Shown here piece after piece: positions 1 through 8,358 of a DNA stretch of 64,000 nucleotides. A program made the translations under genes and the position numbers. Below the pieces are notes generated by a model, which was not told the DNA's origin, did not search any database, and saw only the letters and a list, made by a program, of their open reading frames with translations. Source of the DNA: Firmicutes bacterium ASF500. GTDB taxonomy: Bacteria > Bacillota > Clostridia > Oscillospirales > Oscillospiraceae. How positions within the stretch are numbered: the stretch's first letter is position 1; each line of letters begins with the position of its first letter. Location: the NCBI GenBank assembly GCA_000492175.2, contig CP097573.1, positions 3,601,929 to 3,665,928 of the forward strand. Direction: 5' to 3'.

Positions 1-53
1 AGGCATACCTGACTAAAACCAGAAACACCAATTCCGGAAAGGAGGCGGTGCGT

Positions 54-1970
54 ATGGCACAACAATTCGACTACCCGAAAACCGAAACCCAACTACGCGA
101 AATCCAGGATAAGCTGTATCAGCACAGCAAGGAGGCTCGTGACGCAGGTGACCGCCCAGCGTTTAAGGGGCTTCTGGAAATCATGTCAGCAGAAGTAACC
201 ATTATCACAGCAATCCACAACATTAAAAGCAACCACGGCAATGAAACTCCCGGTGTGGACTCCAAAACTATGCGCAATGATTATCTGCATAATCCTTTTT
301 CCTGGGTAGTTAACGATATTCAGAGCGCATTCAGACACTATGAACCACAGAAAATACGCCGGGTGTACATCGACAAACCAGGAAAATTCGAAAAGCGTCC
401 GCTGGGTATTCCCACTATACGGGATAGAATCGTACAGGAATGCATGAGAATCGTGCTGGAACCTATTTTTGAAGCACAGTTCTTTGCCCATTCCTACGGT
501 TTTCGGCCCATGCGGGACGCACCTATGGCATTAGAACGAACAAAAGAACTTGTATTCAACACAGGCTATTACTGGATTGTCGAGGGAGACATCAGCAAAT
601 GCTTTGACCGCATAGATCACTCTATTCTGCTAAAACGCCTATACCACATGGGCGTGAAGGACAGGCGGGTACTGCAAATCATCAAAGCTATGCTGAAAGC
701 CGGGGTTATGGGCGAATGTGAGGTAAATGCGGAAGGAACACCTCAGGGCGGATTGATTAGCCCATTGTTGGCAAATGTCTATTTGGATATCATGGATGAA
801 TGGATTACCAAACAATGGGAATTAAAACACACCCAATATCAATACGCACAGGTACAAAGCCGATACGCCGCTATGCGGAAGAGAACGCACCTGATACCAG
901 GCTGTCTTGTCAGATACGCAGACGACTTTGTTATCATCACTGATACCCGCGCCCACGCCGAGAATTGGAAGATACGGTTACAAACTTTTCTCCAAAACAA
1001 AATGAAACTGACATTATCCCAAGAAAAAACGCTGATAACAGATATCCGAAAGAAACACATCAAATTTTTAGGTTATGAGTTCAAAATGGTTCGGGGGAAG
1101 TCCCGCCGGGGTTACATTCCACGGACGATTCCGGACCGGGACCGACTAAAGCGGAAAGCTGATAAAATCGCGGAGGACATCAAGAAAATCCCGCGCAATT
1201 ACAGCCGGGAACAGATGATTGGCGCAATGAACCGCATCAACAGCCAGATTAGAGGGATTATCCAATACTACCAGTGTTGCACATGGGTAAATATATCCAT
1301 GCAGAAACACAGCAGGCGGCTGCAACTCACAGCAATGCGTCGACTGAGGCAGTATAAAGGGGAATGGATTCCGGCAAATGAAGTACAAAATCTTCCCCGT
1401 GTCCACCAGAAATATAAGCAAAAGATTCCTTCAATCAAATACCGCGATATTTATGTAGGCTTCACCGCGCTTACCTTTTGCAGATGGGAACGCACTCCAG
1501 GTAAAAATCAAGCCGAAACACCTTATACTGAAGAAGGCAGACAGATACACTTTGAACGAACGAAGAAAAAGAAAATCCAGGCTCGGCTTGACGAAATGTA
1601 TTCGGAGAAAACAGCTCAAATCATTCTCCACGGGAAATGGAACAAGCTCAATAATTTTGAGTTTATCATGAACAGGGCTTATGCCCTCAACCGCGACAAG
1701 CTTAAATGCCGTGTCTGCGGAGGGTGGCTCATTTCTGGTACTCCATATGCCCATCGCATTAACCCTAATCTCCCATTGAACAAGGTAAACAGGGTCAACA
1801 ATCTGGTTTCGCTCCATAAGAAATGCTTTATGGCGGTAAATGACCCCAACTATGATATTAACCAATTTGATGTAAAAGCTCAAAATAAAATCATCGGTTA
1901 TAGGGAAAAACTGGTTATTTCACATACACGCAACAATCAATCTGCATTGATGGAGCGCCGTGTGCGGTGA
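54..1970 (+). CDS. ltrA: Group II intron reverse transcriptase/maturase with C-terminal zinc-finger (HNH-like) domain
   Basis: This multifunctional intron protein should assist splicing and copy the intron into DNA during mobility. It shows the fingers/palm blocks in order, including KRPLGIPTIRDRIVQ near residue 115, the GTPQGGLISPLLAN block near 230 and the catalytic YADD motif near 290. A maturase X-like region follows. A C-terminal CRVCGG...H...LHKKC arrangement fits the HNH endonuclease domain of this family. The ATG at 54 is preferred over the in-frame GTG at 48 because it stands eight bases after GGAGG at 41-45. The length of about 638 aa suits a full-length protein, and no frameshift is seen. 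It lies wholly inside the intron. Confidence 0.93.
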   Translation: MAQQFDYPKTETQLREIQDKLYQHSKEARDAGDRPAFKGLLEIMSAEVTIITAIHNIKSNHGNETPGVDSKTMRNDYLHNPFSWVVNDIQSAFRHYEPQKIRRVYIDKPGKFEKRPLGIPTIRDRIVQECMRIVLEPIFEAQFFAHSYGFRPMRDAPMALERTKELVFNTGYYWIVEGDISKCFDRIDHSILLKRLYHMGVKDRRVLQIIKAMLKAGVMGECEVNAEGTPQGGLISPLLANVYLDIMDEWITKQWELKHTQYQYAQVQSRYAAMRKRTHLIPGCLVRYADDFVIITDTRAHAENWKIRLQTFLQNKMKLTLSQEKTLITDIRKKHIKFLGYEFKMVRGKSRRGYIPRTIPDRDRLKRKADKIAEDIKKIPRNYSREQMIGAMNRINSQIRGIIQYYQCCTWVNISMQKHSRRLQLTAMRRLRQYKGEWIPANEVQNLPRVHQKYKQKIPSIKYRDIYVGFTALTFCRWERTPGKNQAETPYTEEGRQIHFERTKKKKIQARLDEMYSEKTAQIILHGKWNKLNNFEFIMNRAYALNRDKLKCRVCGGWLISGTPYAHRINPNLPLNKVNRVNNLVSLHKKCFMAVNDPNYDINQFDVKAQNKIIGYREKLVISHTRNNQSALMERRVR

Positions 1971-2050
1971 AAGTCGCATGCACGGTGCGAAGCGGGGGAA
2001 AATCCGCTCTGACTGCTGCTCTCTCATGAGGGCAGTAAAAGCGGCGGATT
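1951..2050 (+). ncRNA. Group II intron domains V and VI
   Basis: The segment 1953-1989 folds into the compact hairpin expected for domain V: a GCGCCGTG-type lower stem closes on a GUGAAAGU tetraloop-side helix and re-pairs with CGCAUGCACGGUGC. The RT stop codon (1968-1970) lies inside this hairpin. The following 60 bases can form the domain VI stem that carries the branch-point adenosine, but I did not fix the bulged A. The domain V arm is the catalytic core of the ribozyme. Confidence 0.8.
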
Positions 2051-3601
2051 ACCTATCGCTATCTGATGATCGGCGCGTCCGGCGTAGGCAAGACGGCGTT
2101 CTTCCTGTACCCCAATATGGAGTACGCCTGTGCCAGCGGGATGAGCTTTCTGGCCCTTGACACCAAGGGCGACCTCGCCCGGAACTACGGCGCCGTGGCC
2201 TTACAGCACTACGGCTACAAGGTGGCGGTGATCGACCTGCGCAATCCTACCAGGTCAGACGGGTACAACCTCCTCACGCTCATCAACCGTTACATGGACA
2301 TCTGCCGGGAGCAGCCGTCCAATCTGGCGGCGAGAGCCAAGGCGGAGAAGTACGCTAAAATCTTAGCGAAAACTATCATAAACCCGGAGGGTGATGCCGG
2401 TAATTATGGACAGAACCAGTTCTTTTACGATTCTGCAGAGGGACTGCTCACAGCAGTCGTTCTCCTGCTGGCGGAGTATCTGCCGCCTACAGAGGAGGCT
2501 CCCCAGGAGCGGCGGCACATCGTCAGCGTGTTCAAGCTGGTGCAGGATCTGCTGGCGCCCAGCAAGACCGCCAAAGGCAAGAATGGCTTTCAGGTCATGA
2601 TGGACTCTTTGCCCGACACTCACAAGGCCCGGTGGTTCGCTGGCGCCGCCCTCAACTCGGCGGAGCAGGCCATGGCCTCGGTCATGTCCACGGTGCTGTC
2701 CAGGCTGAACGCCTTCCTGGACTCCGAGCTGGAGCAGGTGCTGTGCTTCGACAGCGCCATTGACGCGGAAGCCTTTGCCTCCCAGAAGTCCGCCATCTTC
2801 CTCGTACTGCCGGAGGAAGACCCCAGTAAGAACTTTATGGCCGGCCTGATGATCCAGACCCTCAGCCGGGAACTGTTCTCTGTAGCGGACGAAAACGGCG
2901 GCAAGCTGCCCAACCGGGTGGTGCTGTTCTGCGATGAGCTGGGCACCATGCCCGCCTTCGACATCCTGCCTCTGTTCAGCGCTGGCCGCTCCCGCAAACT
3001 GACTCTGGTGCCGATCATCCAGAGCCTTGCCCAGTTGGAGAAGAACTACGGCAAGGAGGGCGCGGAGATCATAGTAGACAATACACAGGACACGATCTTC
3101 GGCGGCTTCGCCCCCAACTCCCAGACCGCCGAGGTGCTGTCCAAGGCCCTGGGCAGCCGCACTGTCATGAGCGGTTCGGTGAGCAAGGGCGGCGGGAAAG
3201 ACAGCGCCAGCCGCTCCCTCCAGATGATGGAGCGGCCTCTCATGACGCCGGACGAGCTGAAGTCCATTCCAAAAGGACAGTTCGTGGTGATGAAAACCGG
3301 GACACACCCCATGCAGACAAGGCTCAGGCTCTTCCTGGACTGGGGTATCTCCTTCGGTGATCCATACCTGCTGCCGGAGCGGGCCGCACGTACCGTGGCC
3401 TATGCCAGCAAGCAGGAGCTGGAGCAGGCAATCTTCCGCTGCCACCACGCACAGCCGGCGGAGAGCGATACCCCGCCCGCTCCCCCAGTCCCACCGAAAA
3501 CTCCAGCCGCCAGAGGCGGTGCGTCCTACGCTCAGGCCAGACGCACCAGGCGGGAGCCGCCTCCCCCTGTGGTTGTCCGCACAGATGGGGGGCAGGAGTA
3601 G
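2051..3601 (+). CDS. VirD4/TraG-type conjugative coupling protein, exon 2 (3' part)
   Basis: This type IV coupling protein is a membrane-bound ATPase that brings the relaxase-DNA complex to the conjugation channel. The visible part begins a few codons before Walker A (GASGVGKT), has Walker B at VVLFCDELGT, and carries the usual TraG/VirD4 C-terminal blocks (for example LVPIIQSLAQLEKNYG). A proline-rich, basic tail closes the protein. The N-terminal membrane segments and first exon lie upstream, separated by the group II intron. The frame is open continuously from the intron end at 2051, so the ATG at 2066 is internal and not a start. It is followed three bases later by a small HTH gene. Confidence 0.9.
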   Translation, partial: TYRYLMIGASGVGKTAFFLYPNMEYACASGMSFLALDTKGDLARNYGAVALQHYGYKVAVIDLRNPTRSDGYNLLTLINRYMDICREQPSNLAARAKAEKYAKILAKTIINPEGDAGNYGQNQFFYDSAEGLLTAVVLLLAEYLPPTEEAPQERRHIVSVFKLVQDLLAPSKTAKGKNGFQVMMDSLPDTHKARWFAGAALNSAEQAMASVMSTVLSRLNAFLDSELEQVLCFDSAIDAEAFASQKSAIFLVLPEEDPSKNFMAGLMIQTLSRELFSVADENGGKLPNRVVLFCDELGTMPAFDILPLFSAGRSRKLTLVPIIQSLAQLEKNYGKEGAEIIVDNTQDTIFGGFAPNSQTAEVLSKALGSRTVMSGSVSKGGGKDSASRSLQMMERPLMTPDELKSIPKGQFVVMKTGTHPMQTRLRLFLDWGISFGDPYLLPERAARTVAYASKQELEQAIFRCHHAQPAESDTPPAPPVPPKTPAARGGASYAQARRTRREPPPPVVVRTDGGQE

Positions 3602-3604
3602 TCT

Positions 3605-3859
3605 ATGGGATACTTTGAGAAGATCTATCAGTCCGACCTGAACCACCGGGCCAGGGCTGTGTATATGTACCTGAAGGATCACGCCGACAGCGAGGGCAAG
3701 TGCTGGCCGGGGATACGCACGATCTCCGCCGAGCTGCGGATGTCCCGCTCCACCGTCAAGCGGGCCTTGGACGATCTGTACAGAGCGGAGCTGATCTCCA
3801 AGGAGCATCGCTGGCGGGAGAACGGGAGTCTCAGTTCAAATTTATACCGGCTGAAGTAG
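3605..3859 (+). CDS. Small winged-helix/HTH protein of the conjugative element
   Basis: This 84-residue protein resembles the HTH_36/replication-initiator-like winged helix often found beside conjugation genes. Residues 20-65 give the recognisable pattern CWPGIRTISAELRMSRSTVKRAL, where the helix-turn-helix falls on a serine-rich turn, followed by a wing-like ENGSLSSNLYRL end. It starts three bases after the coupling protein stop, so it is probably co-transcribed and translationally linked. Its role is probably regulation of transfer or plasmid-like replication of the element, but the target is unknown. Confidence 0.75.
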   Translation: MGYFEKIYQSDLNHRARAVYMYLKDHADSEGKCWPGIRTISAELRMSRSTVKRALDDLYRAELISKEHRWRENGSLSSNLYRLK

Positions 3860-3875
3860 TGCGAAAAAATATAAG

Positions 3876-3911
3876 TTCTCCGCCAGGGAGTCATTGCGCC
3901 CTGGCGGAGAA
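3876..3911. terminator. 13-bp perfect hairpin at the end of the transfer module
   Basis: Bases 3876-3888 and 3899-3911 are perfect inverted complements separated by a 10-base loop. The T-rich side (read as ATATTTTTT) lies on the minus strand, so the hairpin could stop transcription entering from the right; in the plus direction it is followed by CCGAGGG, with no U-run. The remaining 3912-4068 stretch holds only a 17-codon open frame starting at ATG 3929 and nothing else I can support. Confidence 0.5.
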
Positions 3912-4068
3912 CCGAGGGTAGGTTCACCATGAACCAACCAGAAGGGCCCACTCTAAGGGAGAGTTTAGAACAGAGAAAATGACAAACAGGCTCTAACGGT
4001 CGTTAGGATAGACACTGCTCTAACAGAAAGCCAAGCAAAGCAGACAAGGATCTGACAGATTTGTATAT

Positions 4069-4596
4069 TCAGATTTTTCTGAAAATATCTAATGTATCCG
4101 AAGTGCCTACGGCTATGTAATTTCCGCATTTGCTAAATCCAAATGCCTTTATTTCATAATTCTCAAAGATAATGGTACATTTCTCTGGATTTAGCGTATA
4201 AAGCGTATATTGGGGCATAAATATAATTTTCACCATCGGCCAAAAAGGAGCTACTGAAACCAACGTGTTTCCGCCTTTGGAAAATCGCCGCAAACCGCCG
4301 CCACGATCCCCAGCGATTGGCACAATTTCATCCCCCAATTCTTCAGCAAGGGCAATCAAATCATCTTCATCATAATTTTCAGTACAATATGTTTTACTGC
4401 CTGTTTTGCAATCTATAATGCTCTGCCTTTGGCTCGATATGACAACTAATTTCTCGGTATGTATGTTTGAAAAGCCTAAATATATTAAACCACCGACTGC
4501 ATAAGTAACTTTTTCCCACCCATCAGGGACACCTGTTGGAATGCATTGGATGATACCCTGCATCTTTTTTCTATGCTCAATTTCATTTGTGTCCAT
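4069..4596 (-). CDS. Hypothetical protein, immunity-like
   Basis: I do not recognise the family of this 175-residue soluble protein. It lacks a signal peptide, is mixed alpha/beta in composition, and ends with short beta-rich repeats (IIFENYEIKAFGFSKCGNYIAVG) that look like propeller-type strands. The second ATG (4596) is preferred because GGAGG lies seven bases upstream, while the first ATG is only one base from it. The AT-rich composition is unlike the GC-rich conjugation genes next to it, suggesting recent transfer. It heads a small leftward group with two membrane proteins, a setting typical of toxin-immunity cargo, but this is inference. Confidence 0.55.
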   Translation of the reverse strand: MDTNEIEHRKKMQGIIQCIPTGVPDGWEKVTYAVGGLIYLGFSNIHTEKLVVISSQRQSIIDCKTGSKTYCTENYDEDDLIALAEELGDEIVPIAGDRGGGLRRFSKGGNTLVSVAPFWPMVKIIFMPQYTLYTLNPEKCTIIFENYEIKAFGFSKCGNYIAVGTSDTLDIFRKI

Positions 4597-4643
4597 AACC
4601 ATACCTCCGTTCCATTTTTTATCCGATGCTTATAATCAGCCAA

Positions 4644-4859
4644 TCAGAATGAATAAAATCCCTCTCTCAAAATGATTGCTAAGATATAAACTGCGAAAAA
4701 AGCGCAGAAACCGCCCAAAAGCAGAGGAATCATCGCCAAAATTTTGAACCGCGCCTTTTTCCAGATTTCCCACGCCGCTTTTAGCAAAACAACTGCTATC
4801 CCCGCCGCGCCTAATATCGTAACAAAAATGGAAAAATAAGCTAATCCCACGGTTCTCAC
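4644..4859 (-). CDS. Small two-helix membrane protein
   Basis: This protein of about 70 residues has two hydrophobic stretches (roughly residues 5-27 and 42-66) joined by a basic segment with WKKARFK. The start is a GTG at 4859 or, with better spacing from a TAGGTGAG ribosome-binding site, the GTG at 4850. It lies between two other minus-strand genes and is likely part of the same transcript. No function can be assigned; small two-pass proteins beside immunity genes may be membrane-acting toxins or anti-toxins, but nothing here proves that. Confidence 0.55.
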   Translation of the reverse strand: MRTVGLAYFSIFVTILGAAGIAVVLLKAAWEIWKKARFKILAMIPLLLGGFCAFFAVYILAIILREGFYSF

Positions 4860-4894
4860 CTACTTTCTTTGTTGGGTTGATTTCATTTGATTTA

Positions 4895-5461
4895 TCAGTG
4901 TTTATCCAATGTAACCGAAATTGTTTCGTTCCCTCCGGCTCCATTTGCAACAGATAGTGTCACTGTATCCCCCTGCCAAACAAGCGAGTATTCCCCGGCG
5001 CAGACCGGCCTGTATCCGTCGTCGGTAATGATGCGTTCCTTCAGGTAAATCAGAAATGGATTGACCCGCTCATATAGAGTTACCTTCCCAGAGATTAAGC
5101 TGACATTTTCCATGATAACGATGGTATGTATTCCGTCTGGTGAAGTGAAGCTGTGGTATTCCTCCCCTCTATCAAAAAAGATACAAAGGAAATTCCCACA
5201 TAACAATAAAAAGACCGTACCAGCGGCAATCATCGCAAGTATTATTTTATTTTTCAGTGCTTTTTCGGTTTCTCGATATTGCAGAAACGCAAGTGTTACT
5301 CCGCAAACCGCCGCAATGCAGTTTAGTATGCCTTGTATACGAAATGCCGTCCCCGTAGTCCCAATCAACAGATTATAGTCCATCATCCAAATAATGATTA
5401 CAATGCAAGGGAAAGCAAGCCACAAGGCAAGATATAAGTACAAGATTTTTCGCAATTTCAT
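4895..5461 (-). CDS. Membrane protein with C-terminal extracytoplasmic beta domain
   Basis: The 188-residue product has three N-terminal membrane segments (about 7-27, 42-62 and 73-93). A domain of about 95 residues follows, opening with SFTSPDGIHTIVIMEN, a pattern seen in DUF5412-like membrane proteins of Firmicutes, with alternating beta-strand residues to the end. Topology suggests the C-terminal domain is outside the membrane. It starts 32 bases after the end of the lipase gene region and precedes the two-pass protein at 4644-4859. The function is unknown. Confidence 0.6.
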   Translation of the reverse strand: MKLRKILYLYLALWLAFPCIVIIIWMMDYNLLIGTTGTAFRIQGILNCIAAVCGVTLAFLQYRETEKALKNKIILAMIAAGTVFLLLCGNFLCIFFDRGEEYHSFTSPDGIHTIVIMENVSLISGKVTLYERVNPFLIYLKERIITDDGYRPVCAGEYSLVWQGDTVTLSVANGAGGNETISVTLDKH

Positions 5462-5496
5462 TTTCGCCTATCTCCAAAGCAGTCTTTGTATATACC

Positions 5497-6867
5497 TCAA
5501 TACCCCCGGCGTTTCAAATCCGCCGCCAGCTTTACATAGAACTCCCGCACGTCGAAGCCCCGGATGTTCTCCCGGTTCAGATCCACCACGTCCCCGTGGG
5601 AGATACCCCGCTTCCCCTGGGGCTCCAGGAGGGTGAACCGCTCCCCCCACTTGGCTGACTCCACCGACACCAGCCCGTCGTTCAGGCCGTCGAAGTGCTT
5701 GACGATGGGGTATGTCATATTCAGCGGGAACTTGCCATGCTGGGCCTTCTTGCAGTAGGACATGACGCTCTCATACACCACGCCGGGAGCGTCGAGCGTC
5801 ACCTCGTTCCGGGCTAGGCACGCGCTCTCCGTCAGGTCGGTCACCGCCGCCAGGAAGTCCGGGTTGGGGTCGCCCACCTGCTTCATCGTGGCGTTGTAGG
5901 CCGCGGCGATTTTCAGCCGTGCGGCCTGGGGAACCTTGCCCAGCAGGTACTCGGCAAAGATGCAGCCCCGGTGCGGGGTGTTGATGGTGGTCAATGTCGC
6001 CACATAAGGGGCCATGCCGCAGTGGGCGATGGCGGCCCGGCTGTCCAGCCCGCCCTTGGAGTGGGCGATGATGTTCACCTTCCCACAGCCGGTTTCCTCC
6101 ACGATCTGCCGGATGCGCTCCGCCAGCTCCTTCCCGCTGTCTTCCACCGCCGCTGCGGACTGCTGCTGGCCGTAGTAGACCGTGGCCCCGTTGCGCCTCA
6201 GCTCCTTGGGAATGCGGCCCCAGTAGTTGAGGTAGCGGAAGTCCCGGAAGAACACGCCGTGGACCATCAGGAGGGGATACTTCGTTTTGCAGACCTCGCT
6301 CTCCGCCCGAACCACGTCCAGCTCCCACTTCTGGGTTTCAAACTCCACCTCGTCCCCGCAGATGCGGATGATTTTTACCAGATACCAGAGGTTCACCAGA
6401 GGAATCCACCCGCACAGAGCCGCCAGAACCCGGTGCTTGATCCCCAGCTGAACCGAGGTGAGGTAGACCCGGATCATGCCGTTCCAGAAGACAATGGCCT
6501 CCAGGATCACCGCCAGCAGCACGCCCATCGCGCCCCCAAAATACCCCCACCAGTCAAGGAAGCTGTCCGCCGCAATATCGACACGCAGTACGTTCAGCCA
6601 GAGAAGCTGGAGCAGGACGGTGGCCGTGGCGGTCACGCAGAACAGCCGCAGCAGCTCACAGCCCTCCGCCAGCCGCTGGATGCGCTTGGTGGGGCCGGAC
6701 TTCGGAATAGGCCGGAGATTCACCCAGAGGAACGCCGCCGCCAGGGGCAGAAACAGCCACCCCGCGCCGGAAACTGACCATTTGGCGTACAACAGCCAGA
6801 CCAGCGGCAGGGCATTCGCCGCCGCCGTCAGCAGCAGGCCGTAGACGATCTGCCTGACATACTTCAT
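5497..6867 (-). CDS. Membrane-anchored alpha/beta-hydrolase, lipase/esterase type
   Basis: This 456-residue protein begins with four or so membrane segments (residues 1-160) and continues as an alpha/beta-hydrolase. The strand PLLMVHGVFFRDFRYLNYWGRIP carries the oxyanion-hole HG motif. The nucleophile elbow is AHSKGG with the catalytic serine, and later FDGLNDGLVS and SHGD can supply the acid and histidine. This layout matches triacylglycerol lipase-like enzymes. The ATG at 6867 stands behind GGGAGGCGG. A strong promoter lies upstream (6915-6943). It probably hydrolyses lipid esters at the membrane face; the substrate is not deducible. Confidence 0.8.
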   Translation of the reverse strand: MKYVRQIVYGLLLTAAANALPLVWLLYAKWSVSGAGWLFLPLAAAFLWVNLRPIPKSGPTKRIQRLAEGCELLRLFCVTATATVLLQLLWLNVLRVDIAADSFLDWWGYFGGAMGVLLAVILEAIVFWNGMIRVYLTSVQLGIKHRVLAALCGWIPLVNLWYLVKIIRICGDEVEFETQKWELDVVRAESEVCKTKYPLLMVHGVFFRDFRYLNYWGRIPKELRRNGATVYYGQQQSAAAVEDSGKELAERIRQIVEETGCGKVNIIAHSKGGLDSRAAIAHCGMAPYVATLTTINTPHRGCIFAEYLLGKVPQAARLKIAAAYNATMKQVGDPNPDFLAAVTDLTESACLARNEVTLDAPGVVYESVMSYCKKAQHGKFPLNMTYPIVKHFDGLNDGLVSVESAKWGERFTLLEPQGKRGISHGDVVDLNRENIRGFDVREFYVKLAADLKRRGY

Positions 6868-6914
6868 AAAGCCGCCTCCCGTTCAACAGCGCCCACCGGC
6901 GCTTTTCTGCGTTT

Positions 6915-6943
6915 ATAGTAGACCTTGCCAACGGGGTTGTCAA
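6915..6943 (-). promoter_or_regulatory. Sigma-A promoter for the lipase gene
   Basis: On the minus strand a perfect TTGACA (6938-6943) is followed after 17 bases by TACTAT (6915-6920). The lipase start codon is about 50 bases further on. Confidence 0.75.
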
Positions 6944-6978
6944 GTTGGGAGGCCGGGCGGTTCTTTTCAGAAACCGGA

Positions 6979-7007
6979 TTGAACCGGGATAGGAATGATG
7001 GTATAAT
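6979..7007 (+). promoter_or_regulatory. Sigma-A promoter for the SUKH-type gene at 7087
   Basis: TTGAAC at 6979-6984 and TATAAT at 7002-7007 are separated by exactly 17 bases and point at the gene starting at 7087. Together with the lipase promoter they form a divergent promoter pair. Confidence 0.8.
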
Positions 7008-7086
7008 CAAGGCATTAAATCGTCATTTACCATTTGCTACTCTGTCCGGACACACTTAAATCAAAAGGCACAAAGGAGTCATCATC

Positions 7087-7545
7087 ATGACAGAAAAAGT
7101 CAGAAAGTGTATCACTGACTGTCTTCCAAAAGAAACCACTTATCTGGGCGAATTTTTGTTCCTGATGCCAGATACCGTCTGGGAAGGAAAATCTGGTGGG
7201 CAAAGTTTTGTGGCAGTTGCAGAAGACCGATGGCTCTCTGGTTCGAGCGGCCAGTTTCTGGCTGTGACAGAGAATGGATCTGTCTATAAAGGCGACTTGG
7301 GTGACTGCGGTCTGTTTCAGTACTGCGCTGCCAGCTTTCCACAGTTTATGGAAATCATGAGGGTATACCAAGCTGTGCTTGAGGCCCGCCAACCGCCAGA
7401 TGCAGGGGACAAAGAAGGATTTCGACGATGCGAGAAAGAGGAAGAAGCTCTCCGTGAAGCAATCACCCGGATTGATTCCACCGCACTACGGGATGATAGG
7501 ACATTTTGGAGTATCTGGGCAGAAGAGATTGGCTACGGCTTTTAA
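7087..7545 (+). CDS. SUKH-type immunity protein (SUKH-4-like)
   Basis: The 152-residue protein shows the pattern of SUKH superfamily immunity proteins: an N-terminal YLGEFLFLMPD segment, a central beta region (GQFLAVTENGSVYKGDLGDCGLFQYCAASFPQFMEIM) and a helical C-terminus with REAITRIDSTAL. SUKH proteins neutralise contact-dependent or secreted polymorphic toxins by direct binding. The start ATG follows AAAGGAG. No toxin gene lies next to it, as is common for stand-alone immunity genes. SUKH-4 is the closest subfamily I can name, with moderate certainty. Confidence 0.7.
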   Translation: MTEKVRKCITDCLPKETTYLGEFLFLMPDTVWEGKSGGQSFVAVAEDRWLSGSSGQFLAVTENGSVYKGDLGDCGLFQYCAASFPQFMEIMRVYQAVLEARQPPDAGDKEGFRRCEKEEEALREAITRIDSTALRDDRTFWSIWAEEIGYGF

Positions 7546-7632
7546 AATCCAATTCCTGTTCTGTCATATATTGCATTGCATAAATAACTTTCCAGTTTAT
7601 CGGAAAGTAGGCTATGAGGGATTGAACCCACC

Positions 7633-8358
7633 ATGGAAACCGTCAAACGCGGCTATATGCCGAAAGATACTATCGAATTTGGCCCCAAGGCCGCGGCCAA
7701 GCTGAACGCCGCCGCCCAGGAGCTGGCGTTCCTGCTTGATCGGGGGTACGACACCAAATCCGCCTCCACCTTCGTGGGCAACCACCACCTGCTCTCGGAG
7801 CGCCAGCGGCTGGCCCTGGCCCGGATCACCTCTCCCCGCGCCGCCCTGGAGGAGCGGGAGCGCAAGCGGCTCCGGGAGGCGCCGGAGGCCCTGGTGCTGG
7901 ACGGCTTCAACACCGTCATCACCCTGGAGGTGGCCCTGTCCGGCTCCCTGCTCCTGGAGGGCATGGACGGCACCATCCGGGATCTGGCCGGACTGCGGGG
8001 GAGCTACCGCATCGTGGACAAAACAGTGCGGGCCGTGGAGCTTCTGCTGGCCCGGCTGGAGGCCCTGGGGGTCAAGGAGGCCCTGTTCTATCTGGACCAG
8101 CAGGTGTCCAACTCCGGCCGCCTCCGGGCGTTGCTGCTGGACAAGGCGGCGGAACGGAGCGTCCAGGTCCAGGTGGAGCTGCACCCCAGCGTGGACGGTG
8201 TCCTCTCCCGCCTGGAGAACGTGGTCACTACAGATGCCATCATTTTAGATAAGTGTGGAAGCTGGTACAACCTGAACCGGGGAATCATCGAGGAGGCTGT
8301 CCCGGAGGTGTGGGTCTTGCGGCTGAATGGACTGGACAGTAACGGGGTTCTGCTATGA
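7633..8358 (+). CDS. DUF434/DUF5616 domain protein
   Basis: The 241-residue product matches the two-part DUF434 plus DUF5616 architecture. An N-terminal domain has the characteristic LLDRGYDTKSASTFVGNHHLLSERQRLALAR. The second domain has LVLDGFNTVITLEVALSG and later FYLDQQVSNSGRL and DAIILDKCGSWYNL, acid-rich strand ends that suggest a metal-binding nuclease-like fold. The family's function is not established. The gene is GC-rich, unlike the neighbouring immunity genes. It overlaps the next gene by four bases (ATGA), so the two are translationally coupled. Confidence 0.8.
   Translation: METVKRGYMPKDTIEFGPKAAAKLNAAAQELAFLLDRGYDTKSASTFVGNHHLLSERQRLALARITSPRAALEERERKRLREAPEALVLDGFNTVITLEVALSGSLLLEGMDGTIRDLAGLRGSYRIVDKTVRAVELLLARLEALGVKEALFYLDQQVSNSGRLRALLLDKAAERSVQVQVELHPSVDGVLSRLENVVTTDAIILDKCGSWYNLNRGIIEEAVPEVWVLRLNGLDSNGVLL

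Larger units (their letters stand above)
1..2050 (+). mobile_element. Group II intron, 3' part, inserted in a VirD4-type coupling protein gene
   Basis: The window opens inside a group II intron: an intron-encoded reverse transcriptase is followed by a domain V hairpin, a domain VI-like region, and then immediately by an open coding exon of VirD4/TraG that begins a few codons before its Walker A motif. The 5' ribozyme domains lie upstream of the window. The 3' splice site is probably near 2050, where the sequence ends in AC, but intron-exon base pairing cannot be checked because exon 1 is not visible. A functional coupling protein would require splicing, unless an uninterrupted copy exists elsewhere. 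Confidence 0.85.

Noticed and set aside
2363..3808. A 481-codon open frame on the minus strand
   Set aside because: It runs antisense through the coupling protein gene, has low-complexity glycine, leucine and glutamine-rich composition and matches no family; it is a by-product of high GC content.
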